Source: Micrococcales bacterium
GTDB taxonomy: Bacteria > Actinomycetota > Actinomycetes > Actinomycetales > Dermatophilaceae
NCBI GenBank assembly: GCA_030452775.1
Contig: JAKDLQ010000026.1
Span: forward strand, 1 to 15,152
DNA length: 15,152 bases
Direction of reading: 5' to 3'
Made by a program: the position numbers and the translations under genes. The first letter of the stretch is position 1. Each line of letters begins with the position of its first letter. The notes under the pieces were generated by a model, which had not been told where the DNA came from, searched no databases, and was given only the letters and a program-made list of their open reading frames with translations. Of this stretch, positions 6,191 to 13,117 are shown in pieces.

Positions 6191-7509
6191 CGACTTCTGC
6201 GTTGGGACGAACGGGACGGCAGCACGGCCAACGAGGACTTGAGGATACTCGGCCTGGCCGCCAGCAGTGACCGGCAACCGGGCTCGTTGCGGGCGAACGA
6301 CAGCAATATACCTATCGCGAAGAGCGCCATGACGAGAGAGGACCCGCCGGCGGACACCAGCGGCAGGGGCACTCCGATGACCGGGATGACGCCGATGACG
6401 GCACCGATGTTGATCAACGCCTGGCCGAGCAGCCAGGCCATGATGCCGCCCGCCGCGATGCGGACGAAGCGATCCTGGGTGCGCATGACCAGCCGGTAGC
6501 AGGCCCAGGAGAGCATTCCGAAGAGGAAGAGGATCATCAGCGTTCCGGGGAGGCCGAGCTCCTCGCCGATGATCGCGAAGATGAAGTCGTTGTGGGCCTC
6601 GGGTAGCCAGGACCACTTCTCCTTGGAGGCGCCGAGGCCGACGCCCCACCACCCGCCATCGGCAAGCGCGTAGAGGCCGTGCACGGACTGACCGCACGCA
6701 CCATCCGGGTCGAGCCGGCACTCAGGCGAGAGCCAGTTGGTGATCCGAGCCATCCGGTTGCCGCTCGTCAGCACCATGGCCACGACGCCGGCCGCGCCGA
6801 GCAGGCCCGCCCCGACGAACAACCTCGCCGGGGCGCCGGCCACCGCCAGGACCGCCGCGATGATCATCAGCAGGACCAGTCCCGTGCCCAGATCGTGGCC
6901 GGCGAGGACGAGCGCGAGCACGAGGACCGAGACCGGGATGAGGAACGGCAGGATCGCGTGCCGGACCTGACCCACGAGCGCGCCCTTGTTGGCAAAGACG
7001 AGCGCACCGACGAGCACGAGCGCGACCTTGGCCAGCTCGGACGGCTGGATGCTGATGGGGCCGAGCCCGATCCAGTTGCGGTTGCCGTTGACGGCATACC
7101 CGAGCCCCGTGAACACGAGGACCTGGAGCCCGACCGCGGCCGCAAGCAGCGGGATGGCGAGACGCTTCCACCACAGCACGGAGACCCTGGCCGCGACCGC
7201 ACCCGCCATGGTCCCGACCACCGCGAACAGCGCCTGACGCAGGAAGATCGAGTAGGACTCGCCGTCCCGCAACATCGACGAGACGCTGGAGGCAGAGAAG
7301 ACCATGATGAGGCCGATGGCGACGAGCGTGGTGGCCGTGCCGAGGATGAGGTAGTAGGTGGTCACCGGGGACTCGAGCCTGCCGATGATCAGCAGACCTC
7401 GAGAGCCCTCGTCGATCGAACGGTCCCTGGGGGGTGCGCCCGCCGGGCCCCCCGCCCGGGGCGAGGCCTTGCCGGAGGTCTTGGATGACGGCGCAGTCGT
7501 CGGGCTCAT
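6187..7509 (-). CDS. ftsW: Septal peptidoglycan glycosyltransferase FtsW (SEDS family)
   Basis: FtsW polymerises lipid II into septal glycan strands and works as a complex with the transpeptidase FtsI, also encoded in this window. The 440-residue protein has a disordered cytoplasmic N-terminus (1-48) and about ten hydrophobic segments between 50 and 405. The large extracellular loop contains LPEAHNDFIFAIIGEELG (302-319); D308 corresponds to the catalytic aspartate of the family. The SEDS signature GVIPVIGVPLPLVSAGGSS (373-391) is intact. The C-terminal tail (406-440) is basic. The ATG start (7507-7509) overlaps the murD stop as ATGA, with GGAGG close upstream in the murD end. RodA is the main alternative, but the dcw position between murD and murG settles FtsW. 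Confidence 0.96.
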   Translation of the reverse strand: MSPTTAPSSKTSGKASPRAGGPAGAPPRDRSIDEGSRGLLIIGRLESPVTTYYLILGTATTLVAIGLIMVFSASSVSSMLRDGESYSIFLRQALFAVVGTMAGAVAARVSVLWWKRLAIPLLAAAVGLQVLVFTGLGYAVNGNRNWIGLGPISIQPSELAKVALVLVGALVFANKGALVGQVRHAILPFLIPVSVLVLALVLAGHDLGTGLVLLMIIAAVLAVAGAPARLFVGAGLLGAAGVVAMVLTSGNRMARITNWLSPECRLDPDGACGQSVHGLYALADGGWWGVGLGASKEKWSWLPEAHNDFIFAIIGEELGLPGTLMILFLFGMLSWACYRLVMRTQDRFVRIAAGGIMAWLLGQALINIGAVIGVIPVIGVPLPLVSAGGSSLVMALFAIGILLSFARNEPGCRSLLAARPSILKSSLAVLPSRSSQRRSR

Positions 7510-8993
7510 CCGCCTCCACCCTCCGCGATGTACCGCAGCACCGCCTCCTCGAAGGCGTCGCCTCGGGCTTCATAGTTGGTGAACATGTCCATCGATGCCG
7601 CCGCGGGTGCGAGCAGCACGACGTCACCTGGGACGGCGAGACGGGCAGCGTGACCGACGACGACATTCATGGCACCAGTGTCGGTCGAGTCCACATCGAC
7701 GACGGGGACATCGGGCGCGTGTCGGCGCAGAGCCTCCGCGATCGCGGCCCGGTCGGCACCGAGCAGGACGACACCGCGCAACCGGGCGGCTATCTGCGCG
7801 ACGAGCAGATCGACGGCGGCGCCCTTGAGGAGCCCACCGGCGATCCACACGACGCTGTCGAAGGCCTGCAAGGCTGCACCCGCCGCATGGGGGTTGGTCG
7901 CCTTCGAGTCATTGACCCACCGGATCCCTTGCGAGCGAGCGACATCGGCGAGCCGGTGCCGCTCTGGCCGGAAGGCGCGCAACCCATCACGAACGGACAG
8001 CGGCCCGACGCCGTAGGCACGGGCGAGGGCTGCGGCCGCCAGCGCGTTGGACACGTAGTGCGGGGCGACCGAAGGCGCGTCGCCGCGCAGGTCATCGAGG
8101 GTGCACAGCTCGGCCGCAGAGCGCTGCCGTTGCTCGATGAAGGCCCGGTCGGCCAGCACGTCATCGACCACACCGAGCTCGGACGGTGCCGGGATCCCGG
8201 TGGTGAAGCCGATCGCCCGGCAGCCTTCGATGACCTCCGCATCCCGGACGAGCTGCTCGGTCTGCAGATCGTGGACGTTGTAGATGCAGGCCACGTGCGT
8301 GTTGGCGTAGACCTTGCCCTTGGTGCGCAGATACGCCTCGTAGGAGCCGTGCCAGTCGAGATGGTCGGGAGCGACGTTGAGGCAGGCCGACGCGACCGGG
8401 GAGATCGACCGTTGCCAGTGCAACTGGAAGCTCGACAGCTCCACGGCGAGGACATCGAAGGGCTGAGGGTGCAGGACCGCCTCGAGGATCGGTGTCCCGA
8501 CGTTGCCCGCGGAGCTCGCTCGCAGGCCGGCCGCGCGAAGGATCGAGGCGAGCATGTTGACCGTGGTCGTCTTACCGTTGGTGCCGGTCACCGTGAGCCA
8601 CGGCGCCGCAACCGCCCGGGCCCGCATCCGCCAGGCGAGCTCGACCTCACCCCAGACCGGTAGGTCGGCCGCCGCAGCCGCCAGCATGAGAGGGTCGTGA
8701 GGGGGCACACCCGGTGACGTGACGACGAGCTCGGTCCCCTCGGGCGGCGCGTGGAGGTGTTCGGGTCCCAGCCGCACATCGACCCCGAGAATCTCGAGCA
8801 CCCGCCCGCGATCGATGATCACCTCGGTCGCATCGCGCGAGACCGCCGTGACCCGCGCGCCGCGCTCGGCCAGGGCATCCGCGGCAGCGAAACCGGAGAC
8901 ACCGAGGCCGACAACGAGGACGTTCAGCCCGGACCAGTCGGCGTCCCGGTGGGTCAGCCCCTCGCGAGGCTCGTAGGCCGGGTCGTAGCTCAT
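7506..8993 (-). CDS. murD: UDP-N-acetylmuramoylalanine--D-glutamate ligase MurD
   Basis: MurD adds D-glutamate to UDP-MurNAc-L-Ala with ATP, the second Mur ligase step. The 495-residue product shows an N-terminal Rossmann-like LNVLVVGLGVSGFAAA (23-38), the P-loop TGTNGKTTT (136-144), ELSSFQL (185-191), NVAPDHLDWHGS (206-217), NDSKATNPHA (361-370) and the C-terminal LAPAAASMDMF (461-471). All belong to the MurD pattern, where the P-loop reads TGTNGKTT and the third domain carries NDSKATN. The ATG start (8991-8993) overlaps the mraY stop as ATGA and has GGGGAG (8997-9002) directly upstream; the open frame continuing to 9446 is an mraY shadow. Length is slightly above the usual 440-480, mainly through the N-terminal 20 residues before the Rossmann strand. 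Ends in EGGGG, whose codons supply the ftsW ribosome site. Confidence 0.97.
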   Translation of the reverse strand: MSYDPAYEPREGLTHRDADWSGLNVLVVGLGVSGFAAADALAERGARVTAVSRDATEVIIDRGRVLEILGVDVRLGPEHLHAPPEGTELVVTSPGVPPHDPLMLAAAAADLPVWGEVELAWRMRARAVAAPWLTVTGTNGKTTTVNMLASILRAAGLRASSAGNVGTPILEAVLHPQPFDVLAVELSSFQLHWQRSISPVASACLNVAPDHLDWHGSYEAYLRTKGKVYANTHVACIYNVHDLQTEQLVRDAEVIEGCRAIGFTTGIPAPSELGVVDDVLADRAFIEQRQRSAAELCTLDDLRGDAPSVAPHYVSNALAAAALARAYGVGPLSVRDGLRAFRPERHRLADVARSQGIRWVNDSKATNPHAAGAALQAFDSVVWIAGGLLKGAAVDLLVAQIAARLRGVVLLGADRAAIAEALRRHAPDVPVVDVDSTDTGAMNVVVGHAARLAVPGDVVLLAPAAASMDMFTNYEARGDAFEEAVLRYIAEGGGG

Positions 8994-10072
8994 GAGCTCC
9001 CCACCACCCATTCGGCGTAGAAGATCCCGAGGCCGAGCGCGACGAAGAGTCCGGCAACGATCCAGAAACGGATGACGATGGTGACCTCGGCCCAGCCCAC
9101 GAGCTCGAAATGGTGCTGCAACGGCGCCATCCGGAAGACCCGCTTGCCGGTGGACTTGAACGAGGCGACCTGGATGATGACCGACAGCGTGATGATGACG
9201 AAGAGCCCGCCGAGGATGATGACGAGCAGTTCGGTCCGGGTCGTGATCGCCAGACCGGCGAGCACCCCGCCGAGCGCGAGCGAGCCCGTGTCGCCCATGA
9301 AGATCTTGGCCGGCGACGCATTCCACCAGAGGAACCCGAAGCAGGCGCCCATCCCGGCCGCCGCCACGAGCGCCAGATCGTGCGAGTCGCGCACCTCGTA
9401 GCACTTGATGCCCGGGTTGATCTGACAGTTCTGGTTGAAGGTCCACAGGCTGATGAGGACGTAGGCGCCGAAGACCATCGTCGAGACCCCGGTCGCCAGC
9501 CCGTCGAGCCCGTCGGTGAGGTTCACACCGTTGGACGTGCCGGCGATCATCAGGTTGGCCCAGATGACGAAGAGCAGCGTCCCGAGGATGGTCCCGGCGA
9601 AGGCGAGGTTGATGTTGGTGTCACGGACGAAGGAGATGAAAGGAGAGGCGGGCGTGCGGTACTGGCTGTTGGGGAACTGCAGTGCGAGCGCGGCGAAGAT
9701 GACGCCGACAAGCCCCTGCCCGGCGAGCTTCTCCCTGGAGCGAAGCCCCAGACTGCGCTGCTTGCTGATCTTGATGTAGTCATCGAGGAAGCCGACGATC
9801 CCGAGCCCTGTCATGAGGAAGAGGACGAGCACCCCACTTGCCGATGGTGGCGTGAGGGTGGCGAGGTGAGCGAGCAGGTAGGCCCCCAGCATCGACCCGA
9901 TGATGACCGCACCCCCCATCGTGGGCGTGCCGCGTTTGGTGTGATGCGAGGTGGGGCCGTCGTCGCGGATGAACTGACCGTAGCCACGCTTGACGAGGAA
10001 CCTGATGAACAGCGGGGTGCCGAGCAGTGAGAAGACGAGGGAGAACGCCGCCGCAGCCAGGACCCCCTTCAC
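8990..10072 (-). CDS. mraY: Phospho-N-acetylmuramoyl-pentapeptide transferase MraY
   Basis: MraY is the integral membrane enzyme that moves phospho-MurNAc-pentapeptide from UDP to undecaprenyl phosphate, giving lipid I. The 360-residue product has about ten hydrophobic segments and all cytoplasmic family motifs: IRDDGPTSHHTKRGTPTMGG (35-54), the aspartates D97-D98 in FLDDYIK, NLTDGLDGLA (184-193, D187 and D190), MGDTGSLALGG (259-269, D261) and PLQHHFELVGW (317-327). The GTG start (10070-10072) overlaps the murF stop as GTGA; GAGAGGGG lies 8 nt upstream inside murF. A periplasmic loop around residues 211-227 holds two cysteines (C216, C224), possibly a disulfide. Nothing is missing, and length is as expected. 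Confidence 0.98.
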   Translation of the reverse strand: MKGVLAAAAFSLVFSLLGTPLFIRFLVKRGYGQFIRDDGPTSHHTKRGTPTMGGAVIIGSMLGAYLLAHLATLTPPSASGVLVLFLMTGLGIVGFLDDYIKISKQRSLGLRSREKLAGQGLVGVIFAALALQFPNSQYRTPASPFISFVRDTNINLAFAGTILGTLLFVIWANLMIAGTSNGVNLTDGLDGLATGVSTMVFGAYVLISLWTFNQNCQINPGIKCYEVRDSHDLALVAAAGMGACFGFLWWNASPAKIFMGDTGSLALGGVLAGLAITTRTELLVIILGGLFVIITLSVIIQVASFKSTGKRVFRMAPLQHHFELVGWAEVTIVIRFWIVAGLFVALGLGIFYAEWVVGSS

Positions 10073-11442
10073 CGCGCCGTCCCCTCTCCGGCAAGCCGGT
10101 CACCGAGCCACCGCAGGCCGCTGTCGCGGCTCGACTTGAGCAGGACGACATCGCCTGGCCGCAGCCGTTCGCTGAGCAGGTCGTACGCCTCGTCGAGGCT
10201 GTCCACCCATTCGGTGATCTCAAGGCTCCCGAAGGCCCTGGCCCCGTCGCCGACCGCCACGAGGCGATCGATGCCCAACCCGGCGGCATACGACGCGACG
10301 CTCGCGTGCTCGGCATCGCTGCCTTCCCCCAGCTCGAGCATCTCCCCGAGCACCGCCCAGCGTCGCCCGGACGTGGCCATGGCCGCGAGGGCATCGAGCG
10401 CGGCCCGCATCGAGTCGGGGTTGGCGTTGTAGGCGTCGTTGACGACGATCACCCCGTCGGGGCGCTCGGTCACCTCCATCCGCCAGCGACTCACCGGCCC
10501 CGCCGCGGCGAGCCCCGCCGCCACCTGGTCGAGGGTGAGGCCGAGCTCCAGTGCGGCAGCGGCCACCGCAAGTGAGTTACCGACGTGGTGGGCCCCGCTG
10601 TGCTGCAAGGTGATTCTCGTGCGCCCTTGGTGACAGACGAGGTCGTATGCCGCTCTCCCCCGCTCATCGAGGACGACGTCCTCTGCGCGCACGTCCGCCT
10701 CAGGCGCCAGGCCGACGAGCCGCACCCGTGAGGGCAGCCCGGCGGCCATGCCTGCGACGATCGGATCGTCCGCGTTGAGGACGCTGAGGCCGGCGGCCGG
10801 GACGGCGCGCGGCAGCTCGGCCTTGGCGCGCCCGATGGCTTCGCGCGAGCCGAACTCACCGACGTGTGCGCTCCCGACGTTAAGGACGATGGCGATCTGC
10901 GGAGGCGCGATCCGGGTGAGGTAGGCGATGTGACCGATCCCACGTGAGCCCATCTCGGCGATGAGGAAACGGGTCGTCGGCGTCACGCGGCATACGGTCA
11001 ACGGCACGCCGATCTCGCCGTTGAGCGAGGCCACCGGAGCGACGGTCTCGGCGACCGTCTCGAGCACCGATGCGAGGAGGTCCTTGGTGCTCGTCTTGCC
11101 GGACGAGCCGGTGATGCCGATGACCCGCAGCTCGGGCACCCGGTCGATCACTCCTCTGGCCAGCGCGCCGAAGGCGGTCTGGACATCGTCGACGACGACA
11201 CACGGCAGCTCGTCGACGACCCGCGAGGTCAGTGCCGCGACCGCGCCTTGCCGGGCGGCGGCACCGACATACCCGTGACCGTCGGCATGCTCTCCGATGC
11301 GTGCGACGTAGAGGCCACCGGGGCCGCACTCGCGCGAGTCGGTGGTCACGGGCCCGTCGATGATGAGGGTGCCGGGAGCTCGCGTCCCGTGGATGGTCCC
11401 GCCGGTGAGGTCGCGGATCTCCTCGAGGGCAAGGGCGATCAT
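10069..11442 (-). CDS. murF: UDP-N-acetylmuramoyl-tripeptide--D-alanyl-D-alanine ligase MurF
   Basis: MurF adds the D-Ala-D-Ala dipeptide to UDP-MurNAc-tripeptide with ATP, the last cytoplasmic step. The 457-residue product shows the N-terminal substrate-binding domain (1-105, with TTDSRECGPGGLYVA), the P-loop ITGSSGKTSTKD (110-121), NGEIGVPLT (141-149), NVGSAHVGEFGS (188-199), GAHHVGNSLAVAAAA (283-297), NDAYNANPDSM (335-345) and the C-terminal LLKSSRDSGLRWL (434-446). The GSSGKTSTKD loop and NDAYNANP separate MurF from MurC, MurD and MurE. The ATG start (11440-11442) overlaps the murE stop as ATGA, with purine-rich GGGGGGAG and GGGAGC upstream. No ddl gene lies in the window, so the dipeptide ligase must be encoded elsewhere. 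Confidence 0.97.
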   Translation of the reverse strand: MIALALEEIRDLTGGTIHGTRAPGTLIIDGPVTTDSRECGPGGLYVARIGEHADGHGYVGAAARQGAVAALTSRVVDELPCVVVDDVQTAFGALARGVIDRVPELRVIGITGSSGKTSTKDLLASVLETVAETVAPVASLNGEIGVPLTVCRVTPTTRFLIAEMGSRGIGHIAYLTRIAPPQIAIVLNVGSAHVGEFGSREAIGRAKAELPRAVPAAGLSVLNADDPIVAGMAAGLPSRVRLVGLAPEADVRAEDVVLDERGRAAYDLVCHQGRTRITLQHSGAHHVGNSLAVAAAALELGLTLDQVAAGLAAAGPVSRWRMEVTERPDGVIVVNDAYNANPDSMRAALDALAAMATSGRRWAVLGEMLELGEGSDAEHASVASYAAGLGIDRLVAVGDGARAFGSLEITEWVDSLDEAYDLLSERLRPGDVVLLKSSRDSGLRWLGDRLAGEGTAR

Positions 11443-13115
11443 GCTCCCGCTCCCCCCTCGATGGCAGCCTCGATGGCGACTCTGACGGCGTCGTGGTCAT
11501 CGAACGGACGGATCACACCGTGGATCTCCTGGCCCTTCTCGTGCCCCTTGCCGAGCACGACCACCGTGTCGACCCTGCCGGCGCGCCCTGGCTCCGCTCG
11601 AGTAGCGCCGGTCTCGGCACCGGTCTTGGCACCGGCGACCGCCAGCGCAATCGCCTCGGTGATCGCACGAGACCGGCTGCCACCGTCGACGACCTCACCC
11701 GAGGCGGCCTCCCCCGAGGCGATCAGACACCGTGCTCCGTCCGCGACGGCCGACCGGATGGCGGCCGGGTCCTCGGAGCGTGGGTTGTCGTCGGTGACGA
11801 CGACGACGTCGGCCCGGCGGGCAGCTGCTGCTCCCATGGCGCCGCGCTTGCCGTGGTCGCGGTCGCCACCCGCGCCGAGGACCGCGATGAGTCGTCCCGT
11901 CGTCGAGGGGCGCAGCGCGGCAAGGGCCGCGTCCACGGCGTCGGGTGTGTGCGCGTAGTCGACGATGCACCGCGGCAGGTCCGCGCCACCCTCGACGACG
12001 ACCTCCATGCGGCCGGGCACTGTCGGTGGCGACGCCATGGCGATCGCCACGTCGGCCGGCTCGATGCCGCATTCGAGCAGAGCCAGGGCGGCCAGGGCGG
12101 TGTTGGTGATGTTGAAGGTTCCTGGCAGGTGTGAGACCAGATCGAGCGTGAGGCCGTCCCTCATCCGGGTCAGCGAGAACGCGCCGTCGACGTCCGACTG
12201 CACCTGCCAGTCCGCGTCGACCGGCGCCGGCGCCGCCGTGGAGAGGGTGGAGAGGGTGCTCACGGGGATCGCGGTCTCGGCGGCGAGACGAGCACCCCAC
12301 TCGTCATCGACGCAGATCACCCCGCGCCCGGCACGCTCCGGCGTGAAGAGAGCCGCCTTGGCCCCGAAGTACTCCTCCATCGAGTGGTGGAAGTCGAGGT
12401 GGTCCTGGGAGAGGTTGGTGAACAGGGCGACGTCGAAGCGGACGCCGTCGACCCGGTGCAGCGCGAGCGCGTGGCTCGAGACCTCCATGACGCAGTCGTC
12501 GACGTCGCGTTGACGCATCACTGCGAGGATGGCATGCAGGTCGGTCGTCTCGGGCGTGGTGCGCACGGAGTCCAGACGCGCGTCACCGATGCGGGTCTCC
12601 ACCGTCCCGATGAGGCCGGTCCGGTGGCCGTGGCAACGCAGGGCGGCCTCGATGAGGTAGGCGGTCGTCGTCTTGCCGTTGGTGCCGGTGATGCCGATCA
12701 TCGTCAGGTCCGTCGACGGGTTGCCGTAGACGACCGATGCGATCGAGCCGAGAATCGCCCGCGGCGCCGGCACCACGAGCACCGGCACAGCCGGCCTCGG
12801 CCCGAGCTGCTCGTGGTCCCCCCCGGCGAGGAGCTTCGTGCCGGCGAGGAGCTTCGCGCCGGCGGGATCGGTGAGGACCGCCACCGCACCGTGGGCGATC
12901 GCGTCGGCGGCGAAGCCGGCGCCATGGACGTTGAAACCGGGGAGTGCGGCATAGAGGTCACCGGGGAGGACCGAACGGCTGTCGAGCGTCACTCCGGTCA
13001 CCGTGATGCCCGTGGCGTCCGGTGTCCCTGCGATCGTCTCCACGAGTCGCGTCAGCTCGACGAGAGGGACGCCCGAGGTGTCAGGACGAATCGGATCGGG
13101 TGGCACGTCAGCCAA
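11439..13115 (-). CDS. murE: UDP-MurNAc-L-Ala-D-Glu--diaminopimelate ligase MurE
   Basis: MurE adds the third, diamino residue of the stem peptide with ATP. The 558-residue product shows GVTLDSRSVLPGDLYAALPG (41-60), the P-loop GITGTNGKTTTAYL (141-154), EVSSHALALHRV (211-222), FTNLSQDHLDFHHSMEEYF (232-250), DYAHTPDA (386-393), GAGGDRDHGKR (415-425), DDNPRSEDP (442-450) and LGKGHEKGQE (521-530). DNPR is the motif of diaminopimelate-adding MurE; lysine enzymes differ there. The protein is longer than the usual 490-520 because of an insert around the duplicated KLLAG (residues 88-107) and an Ala/Gly/Thr-rich insert (about 465-510). The start is uncertain: TTG at 13113-13115, 2 nt after the ftsI stop, or GTG at 13104-13106, three codons later. 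Neither has a good ribosome site, so coupling to ftsI is likely. Confidence 0.96.
   Translation of the reverse strand: MADVPPDPIRPDTSGVPLVELTRLVETIAGTPDATGITVTGVTLDSRSVLPGDLYAALPGFNVHGAGFAADAIAHGAVAVLTDPAGAKLLAGTKLLAGGDHEQLGPRPAVPVLVVPAPRAILGSIASVVYGNPSTDLTMIGITGTNGKTTTAYLIEAALRCHGHRTGLIGTVETRIGDARLDSVRTTPETTDLHAILAVMRQRDVDDCVMEVSSHALALHRVDGVRFDVALFTNLSQDHLDFHHSMEEYFGAKAALFTPERAGRGVICVDDEWGARLAAETAIPVSTLSTLSTAAPAPVDADWQVQSDVDGAFSLTRMRDGLTLDLVSHLPGTFNITNTALAALALLECGIEPADVAIAMASPPTVPGRMEVVVEGGADLPRCIVDYAHTPDAVDAALAALRPSTTGRLIAVLGAGGDRDHGKRGAMGAAAARRADVVVVTDDNPRSEDPAAIRSAVADGARCLIASGEAASGEVVDGGSRSRAITEAIALAVAGAKTGAETGATRAEPGRAGRVDTVVVLGKGHEKGQEIHGVIRPFDDHDAVRVAIEAAIEGGAGA
11605..11640. repeat. 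12-bp near-tandem repeats in murE
   Basis: The units GCGCCGGTCTCG, GCACCGGTCTTG and GCACCGGCGACC follow each other, coding an AKTGAETGAT-like low-complexity stretch near residue 500. The third unit is degenerate. This lies in a loop insert, not in the catalytic core. Confidence 0.6.
12238..12255. repeat. Two perfect 9-bp tandem repeats in murE
   Basis: GTGGAGAGG occurs twice in succession and codes for the STLSTLST stretch (about residues 286-293). It lies next to an Ala/Pro-rich low-complexity segment in the central-domain surface region. Confidence 0.7.
12823..12858. repeat. 18-bp tandem duplication in murE
   Basis: CCGGCGAGGAGCTTCGTG (12823-12840) is followed by the same 18 bases with one change, T to C at the 17th (12841-12858), and then a partial third CCGGCG. 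On the coding strand it gives AKLLAGTKLLAG (residues 87-98). It sits in the N-terminal uridine-substrate domain, between the strand AVAVLTD and the strand VPVLVV. Confidence 0.9.
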
Positions 13116-13117
13116 AC

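Noticed and set aside
6191..6721. N-terminal extension of the murG frame
   Set aside because: It runs over ftsW codons in another frame; the MurG family begins at the GTG of 6190, which overlaps the ftsW stop. The same applies to the murD frame between 8994 and 9446 over mraY.
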